A stretch of 40,571 bases of DNA from Candidatus Doudnabacteria bacterium RIFCSPHIGHO2_02_FULL_42_25 (GCA_001777665.1 MFEQ01000006.1:88309-128879); one strand, 5' to 3'; shown: positions 15,906 to 23,701, numbered from the stretch's first letter. Numbers and translations are program-made. Notes: a model not told the origin generated them from the sequence alone.

Positions 15906-16559
15906 TTATAATTCTATATCTTTTCTAAGACTTTCCAAAGCTTCTTGCTCATTCGGGCTTTGTAAAATACTGGAACCAGCCACTATAATATTTGCTCCGG
16001 CTTCAGCCACATCATGCGCAACACCAACTTTCACGCCGCCATCTACAACTATAATTAAAGTTTTAGACAAAGATCTTAATTCCTCAACCTTATCTATTAT
16101 TGAAGGAATAAACTCCCGCCCCTGTGCCCCTGGATGAATTCCCATGACCTGGACCATGTCTACTTTCTGTAAATATTTTCCTAATCGGTGGACCGCTGTT
16201 TCGGGATTGATCGCTATTCCGATCTGAAAACCCAAATTTTTTCCGTGCGCAATGACTTGATCCATATCTGGTTCATCCACTGCTTCATAATGAAATATAA
16301 CTTGCTTGAATCCTATTTCTTTAGCTTTCTCAAAATATTGTTGTGGCATCATGGTCATAAAATGAGCCATGAGAATCAAAGGCGAAGATTTTAGGAAATC
16401 CAATGCATCGGGCATGACAGTGGTTCGATCGACAAACACATCATCCATAAAGTCCACGTGTAGAATCCGAAAATACTGACTTAATCCAAATAGATCTGAA
16501 TACTTTTTTCTGAAATCTGATATATCATTAGTGAGTATCGCTGGTGCTAATTCTGTCAT
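15906..16559 (-). CDS. rpe: Ribulose-phosphate 3-epimerase
   Basis: Interconverts ribulose 5-phosphate and xylulose 5-phosphate. A 217-residue TIM barrel with HVDFMDDVFVDR (His34, Asp36 as metal and acid/base residues), the metal His66 in LMAHFM, INPETAV, VMGIHPGAQGREF and the second catalytic Asp in VVDGGVKVG. The HPGAQG segment replaces the usual PGFGGQ but keeps the phosphate-loop shape. Its ATG overlaps the rpiB TGA (ATGA). It sits between rpiB and the transketolase genes, which use its product. Confidence 0.95.
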   Translation of the reverse strand: MTELAPAILTNDISDFRKKYSDLFGLSQYFRILHVDFMDDVFVDRTTVMPDALDFLKSSPLILMAHFMTMMPQQYFEKAKEIGFKQVIFHYEAVDEPDMDQVIAHGKNLGFQIGIAINPETAVHRLGKYLQKVDMVQVMGIHPGAQGREFIPSIIDKVEELRSLSKTLIIVVDGGVKVGVAHDVAEAGANIIVAGSSILQSPNEQEALESLRKDIEL

Positions 16560-17005
16560 AAATTAATATCGATCTTTCGGACTTTGTTGACTCGTCGCAA
16601 GAACCGTTCTTCTTTTGCAAATGGCGTGGTTAAGAAAGTTTGGACAATATTTTTAGCTAAATCAAGAGTTGTATAATCTGCCGCCAGACACAAAATATTG
16701 ACATCATCGTCATTCCGCGCTGCATGAGCTGATTTTTCGTTCCAGGCCACTGCGGCTCGAGCGCCCTTCGCCTTGTTGGCAACGATACATTCCCCCTGAC
16801 CTGATCGGCAAATCAAAATTCCAAATGAACCATGTTCGTGCCCGACTTTCACTGCCACAGGCCAGGCAAAATCCGGATAATCATCCTCGGGGTCAAACTT
16901 GTCATTTCCAAAATCCTCATAGCTGTGCCCCCATTCTTTCAGCCAATTTTTGATTTCTTCTTTTAATTTGTAACCCCCATGATCAGCTCCTAGGTAAACT
17001 TTCAT
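16556..17005 (-). CDS. rpiB: Ribose-5-phosphate isomerase B
   Basis: Interconverts ribose 5-phosphate and ribulose 5-phosphate. 149 residues of the RpiB/LacAB family: GADHGGYKLKEEI at the N-terminus, the catalytic Cys66 in LICRSGQGE, and VANKAKGARAA. Glu72 lies where the mycobacterial-type enzymes place their acidic base, so the site combines features of both subtypes. It overlaps rpe and tpiA by four-base ATGA junctions, making one tightly coupled set. LacA/B-type galactose 6-phosphate activity is possible but the context favours ribose 5-phosphate. Confidence 0.94.
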   Translation of the reverse strand: MKVYLGADHGGYKLKEEIKNWLKEWGHSYEDFGNDKFDPEDDYPDFAWPVAVKVGHEHGSFGILICRSGQGECIVANKAKGARAAVAWNEKSAHAARNDDDVNILCLAADYTTLDLAKNIVQTFLTTPFAKEERFLRRVNKVRKIDINL

Positions 17006-17778
17006 TTATGTACACTTTCTCGATTAAATTCCGTGACTACTTGCCAGAAATTATCTGAATCCAAACTGGCTGCCCCGACCAATGCACCATCAATTTCCGG
17101 ATATTTAGCATACTCGTGAACGTTATCTTTGTTTACAGTACCACCGTACAACACTCTGATGTTTCTCGCAACTCCTTTGGCCAATTTTTTCTCCAGTAAA
17201 CTATAGATGTGATTAATTAATTCCAAAGCGTGTTCACCTGTTGCAGGATACGAATGCCTGGAAGTGGATATACTCCAAGTCGGTTCATAAACATAAATAA
17301 TATTTTCTAATTCTTTCGGTTCTAAATGTTTCGTAACTTTATTAAATTGTTTGGTCACGATAGCTTTCATTTCGTCCTTCGTTGCATCTTCTTCTGCACC
17401 CAAACATACTATAGGGGTCAGTTTATATTTCAGGGCAGTAAAAATTTTCGCATTGACTATTGAGTCTGTTTCGCCTAAATTTAACCGCCTCTCGGAGTGG
17501 CCCAGTATAACATAATTAGCTTTCCATTGTTTGACTTGAGACGCTGAAATCTCACCCGTCATGGCCCCATGTTCGACCCAACTGATATTTTGGGCTCCTA
17601 GCGAAAGGTGGTGCGTGTAGTGGCTTAATGCTGGCAAATATACAAATGGCGCGCAAATCACTACTTCAACATTATCAACCACTGAAGACATACGGTGCTC
17701 AATCGCAGACACCAAATGCCTAGCCTCTTCCACAGTCTGCGGGTTCATTTTCCAGTTGGCAATAATTAATTTCTTCAT
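17002..17778 (-). CDS. tpiA: Triose-phosphate isomerase
   Basis: Interconverts dihydroxyacetone phosphate and glyceraldehyde 3-phosphate. 258 residues. Catalytic residues are visible: Lys10 in ANWKMN, His94 in ILGHSERR and Glu165 in YEPTWSIST. Loop 6 differs from the common YEPVWAIGTGK: it reads YEPTWSISTSRHSYPATG, with a few extra residues. The C-terminal phosphate loops LYGGTVN and GALVGAASL are intact. The start lies 1 base after galT and the stop overlaps rpiB. Confidence 0.96.
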   Translation of the reverse strand: MKKLIIANWKMNPQTVEEARHLVSAIEHRMSSVVDNVEVVICAPFVYLPALSHYTHHLSLGAQNISWVEHGAMTGEISASQVKQWKANYVILGHSERRLNLGETDSIVNAKIFTALKYKLTPIVCLGAEEDATKDEMKAIVTKQFNKVTKHLEPKELENIIYVYEPTWSISTSRHSYPATGEHALELINHIYSLLEKKLAKGVARNIRVLYGGTVNKDNVHEYAKYPEIDGALVGAASLDSDNFWQVVTEFNRESVHK

Positions 17779-17779
17779 C

Positions 17780-18778
17780 TTATTTCTGCCTAAATATGTC
17801 GGCGGACATTTCGGGCAATACTGTGTTTACGTAGACGTCACTTCCGAGTTCAAATCCACCCCAAACGTTTAATCGAGGCAATATTTCTAGATGCCAATGA
17901 TAGCTTCGCTCGTCATAGCGAGAAAGTAATGAATGCGAAATTGGCAAAGAATGAATGTAGTAATTATATGCTGGATTATTCAGTTTATAGTGAAGCTTCT
18001 GGAGTACAATTTTTAAAACTAAACCCAACGATTTTCTTTCTTTAGCCGTAATTTCCATAAAACTGGCTTGGTGACGTTTCGGGATAATTCGCATCGCGTA
18101 CGGCACTCTAGCGGCAAACGGCGCAAATACCAGAAAGTCTTCATTGTCCAAAATAATTCGTTCCCGATCCGAAATTTCTTTGAGAATCATTTCGCAATAA
18201 ATGCATGCCCCTTCAGATTTAAAAAAAACATAACATCCAGTAACCTCGTCATGTAAATGTTCCGGAACAAAAGGTGTCGCAAAAATTTGTGAATGAGGAT
18301 GAATAAGCGAAGCTCCTCCAGCGAAACCGTGATTTTGCAAGATATGCACATATTCGACTTCGGAATGATTGGATAATTCTGTCATTCGCTCTTGATAGAC
18401 TTTCAAATTTAAATCCATAAGTTCATCAGATAAAAAACCGGTCAAAACATTGTGTGGACGAGTAACGACCACTTCGTGATCTCCAATTCCTTCACGGACT
18501 CGATAAAAGTCCGATCGTTCACGACCACCCGAATGCCCTAGTGCTTCAAACTTATTCAGGATTACTCTCACTTTCCAGTTCTTGCCCTTCGGATGAGCGG
18601 CAACTTCCAAATTAAATTCTTCTTTCCCAGCACAAAACGGACAAGTTATGTCGTGTTCGGGAACGGTTTTTGGATTTGGAGTCGCCGGGGCATGCTTAAA
18701 ATCCTCTGGTCTTGAGGCTCTATTTGGAGCAAATAATACCCAGTGTTGGGAGACGATATCTTGTCGAAATTCAGACAA
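17780..18778 (-). CDS. GalT-like nucleotidyltransferase (HIT superfamily)
   Basis: 332 residues resembling galactose-1-phosphate uridylyltransferase. It has two Cys pairs for zinc (CPFC at 46-49, CIYC at 192-195) and the active-site HPHSQ with nucleophile His162. RPHNV, a second His motif (YHWHLEILPRL) and GGFELGSDVYVN follow. The substrate could be a hexose 1-phosphate with UDP or ADP sugar; no other Leloir gene is nearby, so true galactose use is uncertain. The start is TTG at 18778. It lies 1 base upstream of tpiA and 4 bases after the PsbP-like gene, suggesting a link of sugar-nucleotide pools to glycolysis. Confidence 0.88.
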   Translation of the reverse strand: MSEFRQDIVSQHWVLFAPNRASRPEDFKHAPATPNPKTVPEHDITCPFCAGKEEFNLEVAAHPKGKNWKVRVILNKFEALGHSGGRERSDFYRVREGIGDHEVVVTRPHNVLTGFLSDELMDLNLKVYQERMTELSNHSEVEYVHILQNHGFAGGASLIHPHSQIFATPFVPEHLHDEVTGCYVFFKSEGACIYCEMILKEISDRERIILDNEDFLVFAPFAARVPYAMRIIPKRHQASFMEITAKERKSLGLVLKIVLQKLHYKLNNPAYNYYIHSLPISHSLLSRYDERSYHWHLEILPRLNVWGGFELGSDVYVNTVLPEMSADIFRQK

Positions 18779-18782
18779 ATGT

Positions 18783-19304
18783 TTACTTAGTTATAAAATG
18801 AAATGTTAACAAAACTGGTCGCATCAAATTTTCTGTGCCGTTCACAACATACAATTTCTTGTTGTGCGTTGCCATGATTATGATCTCACTGTGTCCTCCG
18901 CCCAAATCATTTACTAATCGCGTCGCAATAATCCCACCAAGTGTCGTGTTAGTTTCAGATATTATTTTAAGATTTTTTCGGATTCCGACAGATGAACTCG
19001 GATCTGCGACGGTCACCGTGACACCACTGTCTGATAATTCTGGAGGTAGGAATGTCACGCTAGAGGCTTCAGCCTCAATAGCCCAGTCTGCCGGGTACCT
19101 GACTCCAAATCCCAATCTGGAATCGCTGTAACTATGGAAGGAAGAAAAAACACTATCAGCTTCACTGGAAATGTTTAGATCAGAAATCTTGATATAACTA
19201 ATCAAAGCTAAAGCAACGATCAAGGCATAAGCCAGCGCCCAGATCAACCACCGGTTATGATGGATTTTTATTTTATGTAGATGGTATAGTTTTCTTTTTG
19301 CCAT
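18783..19304 (-). CDS. Membrane-anchored PsbP-like protein
   Basis: 173 residues. A basic N-terminus (MAKRKLYHLHKIKIHHNR) precedes one membrane helix (about 19-37). The outside domain begins with the PsbP/MOG1-like signature GFGVRYPADW and ends in beta strands. Such domains are frequent in CPR surface proteins, but their role is unknown; they are unlikely to relate to photosynthesis here. It is 4 bases upstream of galT in the same direction. Confidence 0.75.
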   Translation of the reverse strand: MAKRKLYHLHKIKIHHNRWLIWALAYALIVALALISYIKISDLNISSEADSVFSSFHSYSDSRLGFGVRYPADWAIEAEASSVTFLPPELSDSGVTVTVADPSSSVGIRKNLKIISETNTTLGGIIATRLVNDLGGGHSEIIIMATHNKKLYVVNGTENLMRPVLLTFHFITK

Positions 19305-19311
19305 TTTGTTT

Positions 19312-19327
19312 TCCGCCAGCTGGCGGA
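19312..19327. repeat. 16-base perfect GC-rich palindrome
   Basis: TCCGCCAGCTGGCGGA is fully self-complementary. It lies in the 34-base gap between a small membrane-protein gene and the PsbP-like gene, 8 bases upstream of the latter's ATG. It is much richer in GC than its surroundings. It is probably a dispersed repeat or a short structure affecting read-through. Confidence 0.65.
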
Positions 19328-19338
19328 TTAATTAATTA

Positions 19339-19626
19339 TTATGTAAATTTAACACTAATCAAATATAATCCTACAGTCCCTCCTAAAAGAATAATGAAAT
19401 ATGTAAAAATATTGCTTTGGGCTCGATGTAATAATTTGGTCCAGAAATATATAATAAATGATAAAATTGCTAATCCGATCAGGAGACCGGCATTGACTTT
19501 TTCGTCAAAAATAAATGCCAAAAATATGTTAACAAAGAAGTAACCAACTGCAAGCCACACCAGTCTATTTTCATCGATATAGCGGGCGAATGTCGCTAGG
19601 ATGAACAGAAAAAGTATATCTATCAT
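19339..19626 (-). CDS. Small polytopic membrane protein
   Basis: 95 residues, almost entirely hydrophobic, with about four membrane helices (roughly 2-14, 20-40, 46-62, 72-92). No motif is recognised. Its ATG overlaps the ruvX TGA in an ATGA junction, so it is co-translated. A function cannot be assigned. Confidence 0.75.
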   Translation of the reverse strand: MIDILFLFILATFARYIDENRLVWLAVGYFFVNIFLAFIFDEKVNAGLLIGLAILSFIIYFWTKLLHRAQSNIFTYFIILLGGTVGLYLISVKFT

Positions 19627-20027
19627 TTATTTGTGTCTAAATATTGCTGCAGCATAATTTGGGCTGCGATATTATCTTTAATTGTCCTCTGTTTCTTTTC
19701 TTTCATTCCAGCCTCGTGTAATTTATTCCTTGCTTGAACTGACGAAAACCTTTCATCGACTAATTCAAATTTGCAACTGGTGTACTCCTTTAGGATTCTT
19801 ACAAAATCTTCAACTCGGGTAGCGCTGGCGGCTCGGTCGCCCGATAAATTTTTCGGGTTCCCGATTATGATTTTTTCTACATCTAGATCCGTAATAATTT
19901 TTTTAATTTCAGATACTGCGACTTTTGCATCAATCACTTTATCTAAAGGAAATGCGATTGTAGCTTCTGGATCAGAAATAGCAGCACCGATTCTTACATC
20001 ACCCCAATCTAACGCTAAAATTCTCAT
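19623..20027 (-). CDS. ruvX: RuvX/YqgF-family putative pre-16S rRNA nuclease
   Basis: 134 residues with an RNase H-like fold, implicated in 16S rRNA 5'-end maturation. The first strand ILALDWGDVRIGAAISD carries Asp7. IIIGNPKNLSGD, the Glu in LVDERFSS, and the last acid in KDNIAAQIMLQQYL complete the site. The length is normal. It overlaps htrA and the next small membrane-protein gene by four-base ATGA junctions. Confidence 0.94.
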   Translation of the reverse strand: MRILALDWGDVRIGAAISDPEATIAFPLDKVIDAKVAVSEIKKIITDLDVEKIIIGNPKNLSGDRAASATRVEDFVRILKEYTSCKFELVDERFSSVQARNKLHEAGMKEKKQRTIKDNIAAQIMLQQYLDTNK

Positions 20028-21226
20028 TTAGACTCACCCAATGTTACCGTGATTGTTTTTTCTTCACCACGGCTCAAAATCTTCATTGTGACCTGATCAT
20101 CAGGGTTAAAATTCTTTAATTCAGCAGCTAAACTGTTTTCCTGCTCGATCTTTTTGCCGTTGATTTCCAAAATAATGTCATTCTCGCGAAGCCCGGCTTT
20201 ATCAGCAGCTGAACCGGGTATGACTGCTGGGTTGGAAGGAGTGCCTCCAGATACAATTAAAGCTCCATAATCGACTTCTAAATTATTTTCTTCCTTCAGA
20301 GTCTGATTAATCAAAACATAGCGGATTCCTAAGAAAGGTTTAACAATTCGTCCAAATTTTCGAAAACTATCTAAGTCTCGTTTCGCATCATTAATCGGTA
20401 TCGCAAATCCCAAGAGCTGGCCTTGAGAATCAATGGCAGTATTAATCCCAATCACAGAGCCGCCGATATCTAATAATGGTCCACCAGAATTCCCTGGATT
20501 AATGGCAGCATCTGTTTGAATTACTCCTTCTAGCTGTTCTGCAGTACTGCCTCCACTCGCTGTTATAGACCTCCCAATCCCAGAAACCACTCCAGTCGTA
20601 ACTGTATTTTGGTATTGGCCCAGTGAATTACCAATCGCAATAACTGATTGGCCGATTTCTAAGTTGGCGGAATCTCCGAGTATTAAAGTCGGCAACCCGC
20701 TGGCGTCAATCTTGACTAAAGCAATATCATTTACCGGATCCCTGGAAAGAACTGTCGCGTCGTATTTTTTTCCATCAGTGGTTAGAACTGTGTACGTTGC
20801 TGTCGTATCTTCGACCACATGTTTGTTGGTCATGATCAATCCGTCATCAGTTATAATAAATCCGGTACCACCTCCGATTTCTTGAACGTCGGGTATCGGC
20901 CCAAAATTGAACGGCGAAGTAGAATAACCTGGAATTTTATTTAAATCTTTCGAGACTATGATCGAAACCACCGCTGGTGAAGATTTATTTACGACATCGA
21001 TCACTGCGGAGCTCTCGTCGACAGACACGGTTCGTACATCGCCCAAAGATGTTATAGAAAGTCCTCTCTCACCGAGGAAAGCTGATCCAAAAACCGCGCC
21101 TGCTATCCCAAAAAGAAAACTCAATAAAGCCACCACGCCCAATAATTTCAGGTGGTTCTGGTCTGATTTATCCGAAACTTCCGAAAAGCTCGGAAGTAAA
21201 CTTTTATCCTCGTTAGAATTGCTCAT
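20024..21226 (-). CDS. HtrA/DegP-type membrane-anchored serine protease
   Basis: 400 residues. A cytoplasmic tail is followed by one membrane helix (about 27-50), a trypsin-like domain and a C-terminal PDZ domain (about 300-395). The catalytic triad is His136 (MTNKHVV), Asp167 (VNDIALVKID) and Ser247 (PGNSGGPLL). It should degrade misfolded proteins outside the membrane. It has its own promoter inside the end of map, with the predicted RNA start about 3 bases before the ATG, so the mRNA would be nearly leaderless. It overlaps ruvX. Confidence 0.95.
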   Translation of the reverse strand: MSNSNEDKSLLPSFSEVSDKSDQNHLKLLGVVALLSFLFGIAGAVFGSAFLGERGLSITSLGDVRTVSVDESSAVIDVVNKSSPAVVSIIVSKDLNKIPGYSTSPFNFGPIPDVQEIGGGTGFIITDDGLIMTNKHVVEDTTATYTVLTTDGKKYDATVLSRDPVNDIALVKIDASGLPTLILGDSANLEIGQSVIAIGNSLGQYQNTVTTGVVSGIGRSITASGGSTAEQLEGVIQTDAAINPGNSGGPLLDIGGSVIGINTAIDSQGQLLGFAIPINDAKRDLDSFRKFGRIVKPFLGIRYVLINQTLKEENNLEVDYGALIVSGGTPSNPAVIPGSAADKAGLRENDIILEINGKKIEQENSLAAELKNFNPDDQVTMKILSRGEEKTITVTLGESK

Positions 21227-21235
21227 CGTGCCTAT

Positions 21236-21265
21236 ATTATACCATATTTTAGGTCAGGATCTCAA
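21236..21265 (-). promoter_or_regulatory. Promoter of the htrA-ruvX operon
   Basis: TTGAGA (21265-21260), an 18-base spacer and TATAAT (21241-21236), with TGG directly before the -10 forming an extended -10. The RNA start is predicted near 21229, three bases from the htrA ATG at 21226. The -35 lies inside the 3' end of map. Confidence 0.7.
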
Positions 21266-22007
21266 ATCCATCCTCCGTGACCAATATTGTGTGTTCTCTA
21301 TGTGCAGACCAACCGCCATCTTCAGTGACTATAGTCCAATTATCAGGTGCAAAATTGATTTTCCATCCATTTTCATTCACCATGGGCTCTATCGCCAAGA
21401 CCATTCCTTGAACTAATTTAGTCCCGGTGCCCTTTTTCCCGAAACAAGGAACTTCTGGTTCTTCATGTACAGCTTTTCCTACGCCGTGACCGACTAATTC
21501 TCGTACAACTTGAAAATTATATTTCTTAGTAGTTGATTCTATGGCAAATCCTATGTCTCCAGTGAATTTCCCGGGTTTAACTTCGGATAATCCGGCTTCC
21601 AAGCTTCTTTCAGCTGCTTCTATAAGCTTTAATTTCTTCTCTGAAACGTTACCAACTGGGACTGTAATCGCGGAGTCTGTATATAATCCCTGGTAAATTA
21701 CTCCGAGATCTAAACCAACAATGTCCCCGTCTTGTAAAATTTTATCTTTCCCTGGAACACCATGGACAACTTCATTATTTCGACTAACACACAGACTCGC
21801 AGGGAAAGCGGGATCGCCCACCTGCGATCGATAATTCTTAAAAGAGGGTTTACCGCCCATTTTAATTATTTCTGTTTCCGCCAACTCATCTAACTCTGCT
21901 GCTGAAACTCCAGGCTTAACCTTACTTGCGACCATGTTTAAAACAGTGGCAAGAATTTTGCCACCTTGGCGGAGAATTTTAATTTCGTTTGGATCTTTGG
22001 TAATCAT
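21249..22007 (-). CDS. map: Methionine aminopeptidase, type I
   Basis: Removes the initiator methionine from new proteins. 252 residues. The metal ligands are complete: Asp100 (GLDLG), Asp111 (YTDSAI), His174 (GHGVGKAVHEEP), Glu207 (AIEPMV) and Glu238 (SAHREHT). Substrate His82 is in NEVVHGVPG. In many bacteria map sits beside secY-adk; here it is separated from adk by an adenylate-kinase-like gene and a plus-strand gene. It has its own promoter with a leader of about 6 bases. Confidence 0.96.
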   Translation of the reverse strand: MITKDPNEIKILRQGGKILATVLNMVASKVKPGVSAAELDELAETEIIKMGGKPSFKNYRSQVGDPAFPASLCVSRNNEVVHGVPGKDKILQDGDIVGLDLGVIYQGLYTDSAITVPVGNVSEKKLKLIEAAERSLEAGLSEVKPGKFTGDIGFAIESTTKKYNFQVVRELVGHGVGKAVHEEPEVPCFGKKGTGTKLVQGMVLAIEPMVNENGWKINFAPDNWTIVTEDGGWSAHREHTILVTEDGFEILT

Positions 22008-22019
22008 ATGGTCTTTAAT

Positions 22020-22048
22020 ATTTTATATGTATTTCCATGCCTTAGCAA
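22020..22048 (-). promoter_or_regulatory. Promoter of map
   Basis: TTGCTA (22048-22043), a 17-base spacer, and TAAAAT (22025-22020). The RNA start is expected near 22013, only about 6 bases before the map ATG at 22007. It is divergent from the promoter at 22072. Confidence 0.65.
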
Positions 22049-22071
22049 CCCTAGATAAGGCCGTTCCTTTT

Positions 22072-22100
22072 TTGACACTCTTGTCAAGGCTCGATATAAT
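22072..22100 (+). promoter_or_regulatory. Consensus promoter with an inverted repeat over the -35
   Basis: TTGACA (22072-22077), a spacer of exactly 17, and TATAAT (22095-22100): a perfect housekeeping promoter. The -35 box is the left arm of TTGACA-CTCT-TGTCAA (22072-22087), a possible operator. The start at +1 falls on the A of the ATG at 22107, predicting a leaderless mRNA. Confidence 0.85.
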
Positions 22101-22106
22101 TTATAT

Positions 22107-22346
22107 ATGACTGATTTAACTAAAGAATACCTCGACAAAAGCCTAAAAAACCTGCCGACAAAACAGGAAGTTGATACTATTGTCAACACCGCTGTTGATA
22201 GTGCTGTAGAAAATCTAGCGAAAGTAATAAACGATGGCTTCCAAGCACAACAGGATTTCTTAATTGAAAAATTGGACGTTTCGGAACGGGTGGCCCAACT
22301 AGAGAACGACATGACCAAGATTAAAGAAGCTCTGCATATAAAATAG
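22107..22346 (+). CDS. Small coiled-coil protein of unknown function
   Basis: 79 residues, fully helical by composition, with heptad-like spacing in the C-terminal half (FLIEKLDVSERVAQLENDMTKIKEAL) and a leading KEYLDKSL segment. No Cys, no membrane helix. Similar short helical proteins are common hypothetical genes in CPR bacteria. It is a single-gene unit on the plus strand between map and an adenylate-kinase-like gene. It has the best promoter in the window and an intrinsic terminator. It may bind DNA, RNA or a partner protein; the sequence does not decide. Confidence 0.85.
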   Translation: MTDLTKEYLDKSLKNLPTKQEVDTIVNTAVDSAVENLAKVINDGFQAQQDFLIEKLDVSERVAQLENDMTKIKEALHIK

Positions 22347-22354
22347 CCATACGA

Positions 22355-22380
22355 AAGCAGCCTTAATGGGCTGTTTTTTT
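22355..22380 (+). terminator. Intrinsic terminator of the coiled-coil gene
   Basis: An 8-pair stem (22355-22362 with 22369-22376, core CAGCC/GGCTG) with loop TTAATG, followed by a run of T ending at 22380. The stop codon of the convergent minus-strand gene lies in the loop. Confidence 0.85.
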
Positions 22381-22944
22381 GTAATCACTTATAGCTTTCT
22401 GAATATCTTTAGAAACATTAGGAATGGTTTGATCACCATTAATCATTCTTAACTTTTTAAGTGATCGGAAATACTTTACTGTTTTACTAACTTGATTCTT
22501 CGTATAATCAATTCGATTCCAAACACCCTGATCTTCAGATTGGAGACGGGCCCGAGCTTTAGTCCTCGCTAAAATTTCTTTGGTCGGAATTTGTATATAG
22601 ATCACAAAAAAATCCCGTCTTTTTTGCTTAAATAATTTAACGAGCAATTGAGCTTCTGGTTTCAGCCTGGGATTGCCGATAAATATTAAATCTTTGTTCT
22701 TAGGTGCATTAGATAGATTTGAAATCAAAAATTTTTTCATCAACACTACTGGTGTTGGGTGGCCCAAAGACATTGTTCGACGCAGCCAAGCGCCATCCGC
22801 ATTCTTTTTCTTGGCCATCGCTCGCCAATGCTTGCCCGATTCAACTGCTTTTAAAGAGTACTTTTTCTTTAAAATTTCCGCGTGCGTATCTTTCCCAGCC
22901 GTCGGATCGCCTAATAAAATCAAATCAAATCCGAGTTTTTTCAT
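22363..22944 (-). CDS. Adenylate-kinase-like nucleotide kinase
   Basis: 193-residue P-loop protein. The Walker A stretch GDPTAGKDTHAEIL (about 12-25) matches the nucleoside-monophosphate-kinase pattern GxPxxGKxT, with Asp instead of Gly after the Lys. ESGKHWRAMAKKK stands where Adk has the STGDLLR-type motif. The usual DGYPR motif is replaced by IFIGNPRLKPEAQ, and a LID-like basic stretch (RTKARARLQSEDQG) follows. It is therefore a diverged paralogue of the adk gene next to it; its substrate is uncertain. A GC-rich hairpin element separates the two genes. Confidence 0.8.
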   Translation of the reverse strand: MKKLGFDLILLGDPTAGKDTHAEILKKKYSLKAVESGKHWRAMAKKKNADGAWLRRTMSLGHPTPVVLMKKFLISNLSNAPKNKDLIFIGNPRLKPEAQLLVKLFKQKRRDFFVIYIQIPTKEILARTKARARLQSEDQGVWNRIDYTKNQVSKTVKYFRSLKKLRMINGDQTIPNVSKDIQKAISDYKKTAH

Positions 22945-22965
22945 AACAATTCCTCCGCAGCTGTC

Positions 22966-23051
22966 CCCCTCCCTGGAAGGGAGGGGTTAGGGGAGGGTCG
23001 GAGAGCTAACCCTCATGACTCCTCCCCCAGCCCCTCCTCAAAGAGGAGGGG
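22966..23051. repeat. Polypurine/polypyrimidine hairpin element between the two kinases
   Basis: It has two perfect 9-pair hairpins: CCCCTCCCT-GGA-AGGGAGGGG (22966-22986) and CCCCTCCTC-AAA-GAGGAGGGG (23031-23051). GGGTTAG/CTAACCC (22984-22990 with 23006-23012) lies between them. Related GCAG(C/T)TG-like words flank both sides. The hairpin at 13971-13991 and its flank resemble one arm. This fits a dispersed non-coding repeat. Confidence 0.7.
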
Positions 23052-23059
23052 TGAAACTG

Positions 23060-23632
23060 CTACTTAATTTTCTCCAAAATTTCTTGCTGGACTGCTTCTA
23101 TTGGTTGATCGCCATTGATGTGAACTAATAAGCCTTTCCTTTCGTAATAATCCTTCACAGGGGCAGTTTTAGTCATATATTCGTCAAATCGTGTTGTCAT
23201 TGCATTAATGTCATCATCCGCCCGTTTTTCTAGTTCTGATCGCAACAAAAGTCGTTTTACTAATTTCTCTCTATCAGCATCTAGAAATACTGCTAGAATA
23301 TTTTGAATATTATATTTTTTCATGAGTTCCTCTAAAAGCTGTACTTGCTCAATGGTTCGAGGGTAACCATCAAGTATGACTCCAGATGCATTCAAAATAC
23401 TTTCAAATTTTTTAATAAAAATCTGCCGTATAATTTCAATCGGAAGAATAATTCCCTGATCAATAATTGATTTAATTTTTTGGCCAAGTTCCGAATCTTG
23501 CTTGGCATATTCCCGAGACAATTCTCCAGTGCTAAAAAACTCGTAGCCTAATTTACTACTAAGGAGTTTGGTTTGAGTGCCTTTACCACTACCAGGCGCT
23601 CCCATAAACACAATAATTTTCTGTAGTCCCAT
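23060..23632 (-). CDS. adk: Adenylate kinase
   Basis: Balances AMP, ADP and ATP. 190 residues, short form. The P-loop is GAPGSGKGTQ (11-20). FFSTGELSREYA, the AMP-binding ILDGYPRTIEQVQLLE, and LRSELEKRADDD with the short LID without zinc Cys are clear. Two conserved Arg residues of the LID and core are present. adk is classically the gene after secY; here an independent helix-turn-helix gene separates them. Confidence 0.95.
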   Translation of the reverse strand: MGLQKIIVFMGAPGSGKGTQTKLLSSKLGYEFFSTGELSREYAKQDSELGQKIKSIIDQGIILPIEIIRQIFIKKFESILNASGVILDGYPRTIEQVQLLEELMKKYNIQNILAVFLDADREKLVKRLLLRSELEKRADDDINAMTTRFDEYMTKTAPVKDYYERKGLLVHINGDQPIEAVQQEILEKIK

Positions 23633-23658
23633 GATGATATTATAGCGAAAATTGGTGC

Positions 23659-23696
23659 AAAAAAAAAGCCGAGGGCAGGACGCTGTGATCCCCGGC
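23659..23696 (-). terminator. Intrinsic terminator of the helix-turn-helix gene
   Basis: On the minus strand GCCGGGG (23696-23690) pairs with CCTCGGC (23674-23668), 7 pairs with one G-U, and is followed by a run of nine T. It begins 6 bases past the stop at 23702. Confidence 0.85.
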
Positions 23697-23701
23697 AGGA
23701 A

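Noticed and set aside
22004-22318. Minus-strand frame opposite the coiled-coil gene
   Set aside because: It is the shadow of the plus-strand gene, which has a consensus promoter, a terminator and sensible protein composition.
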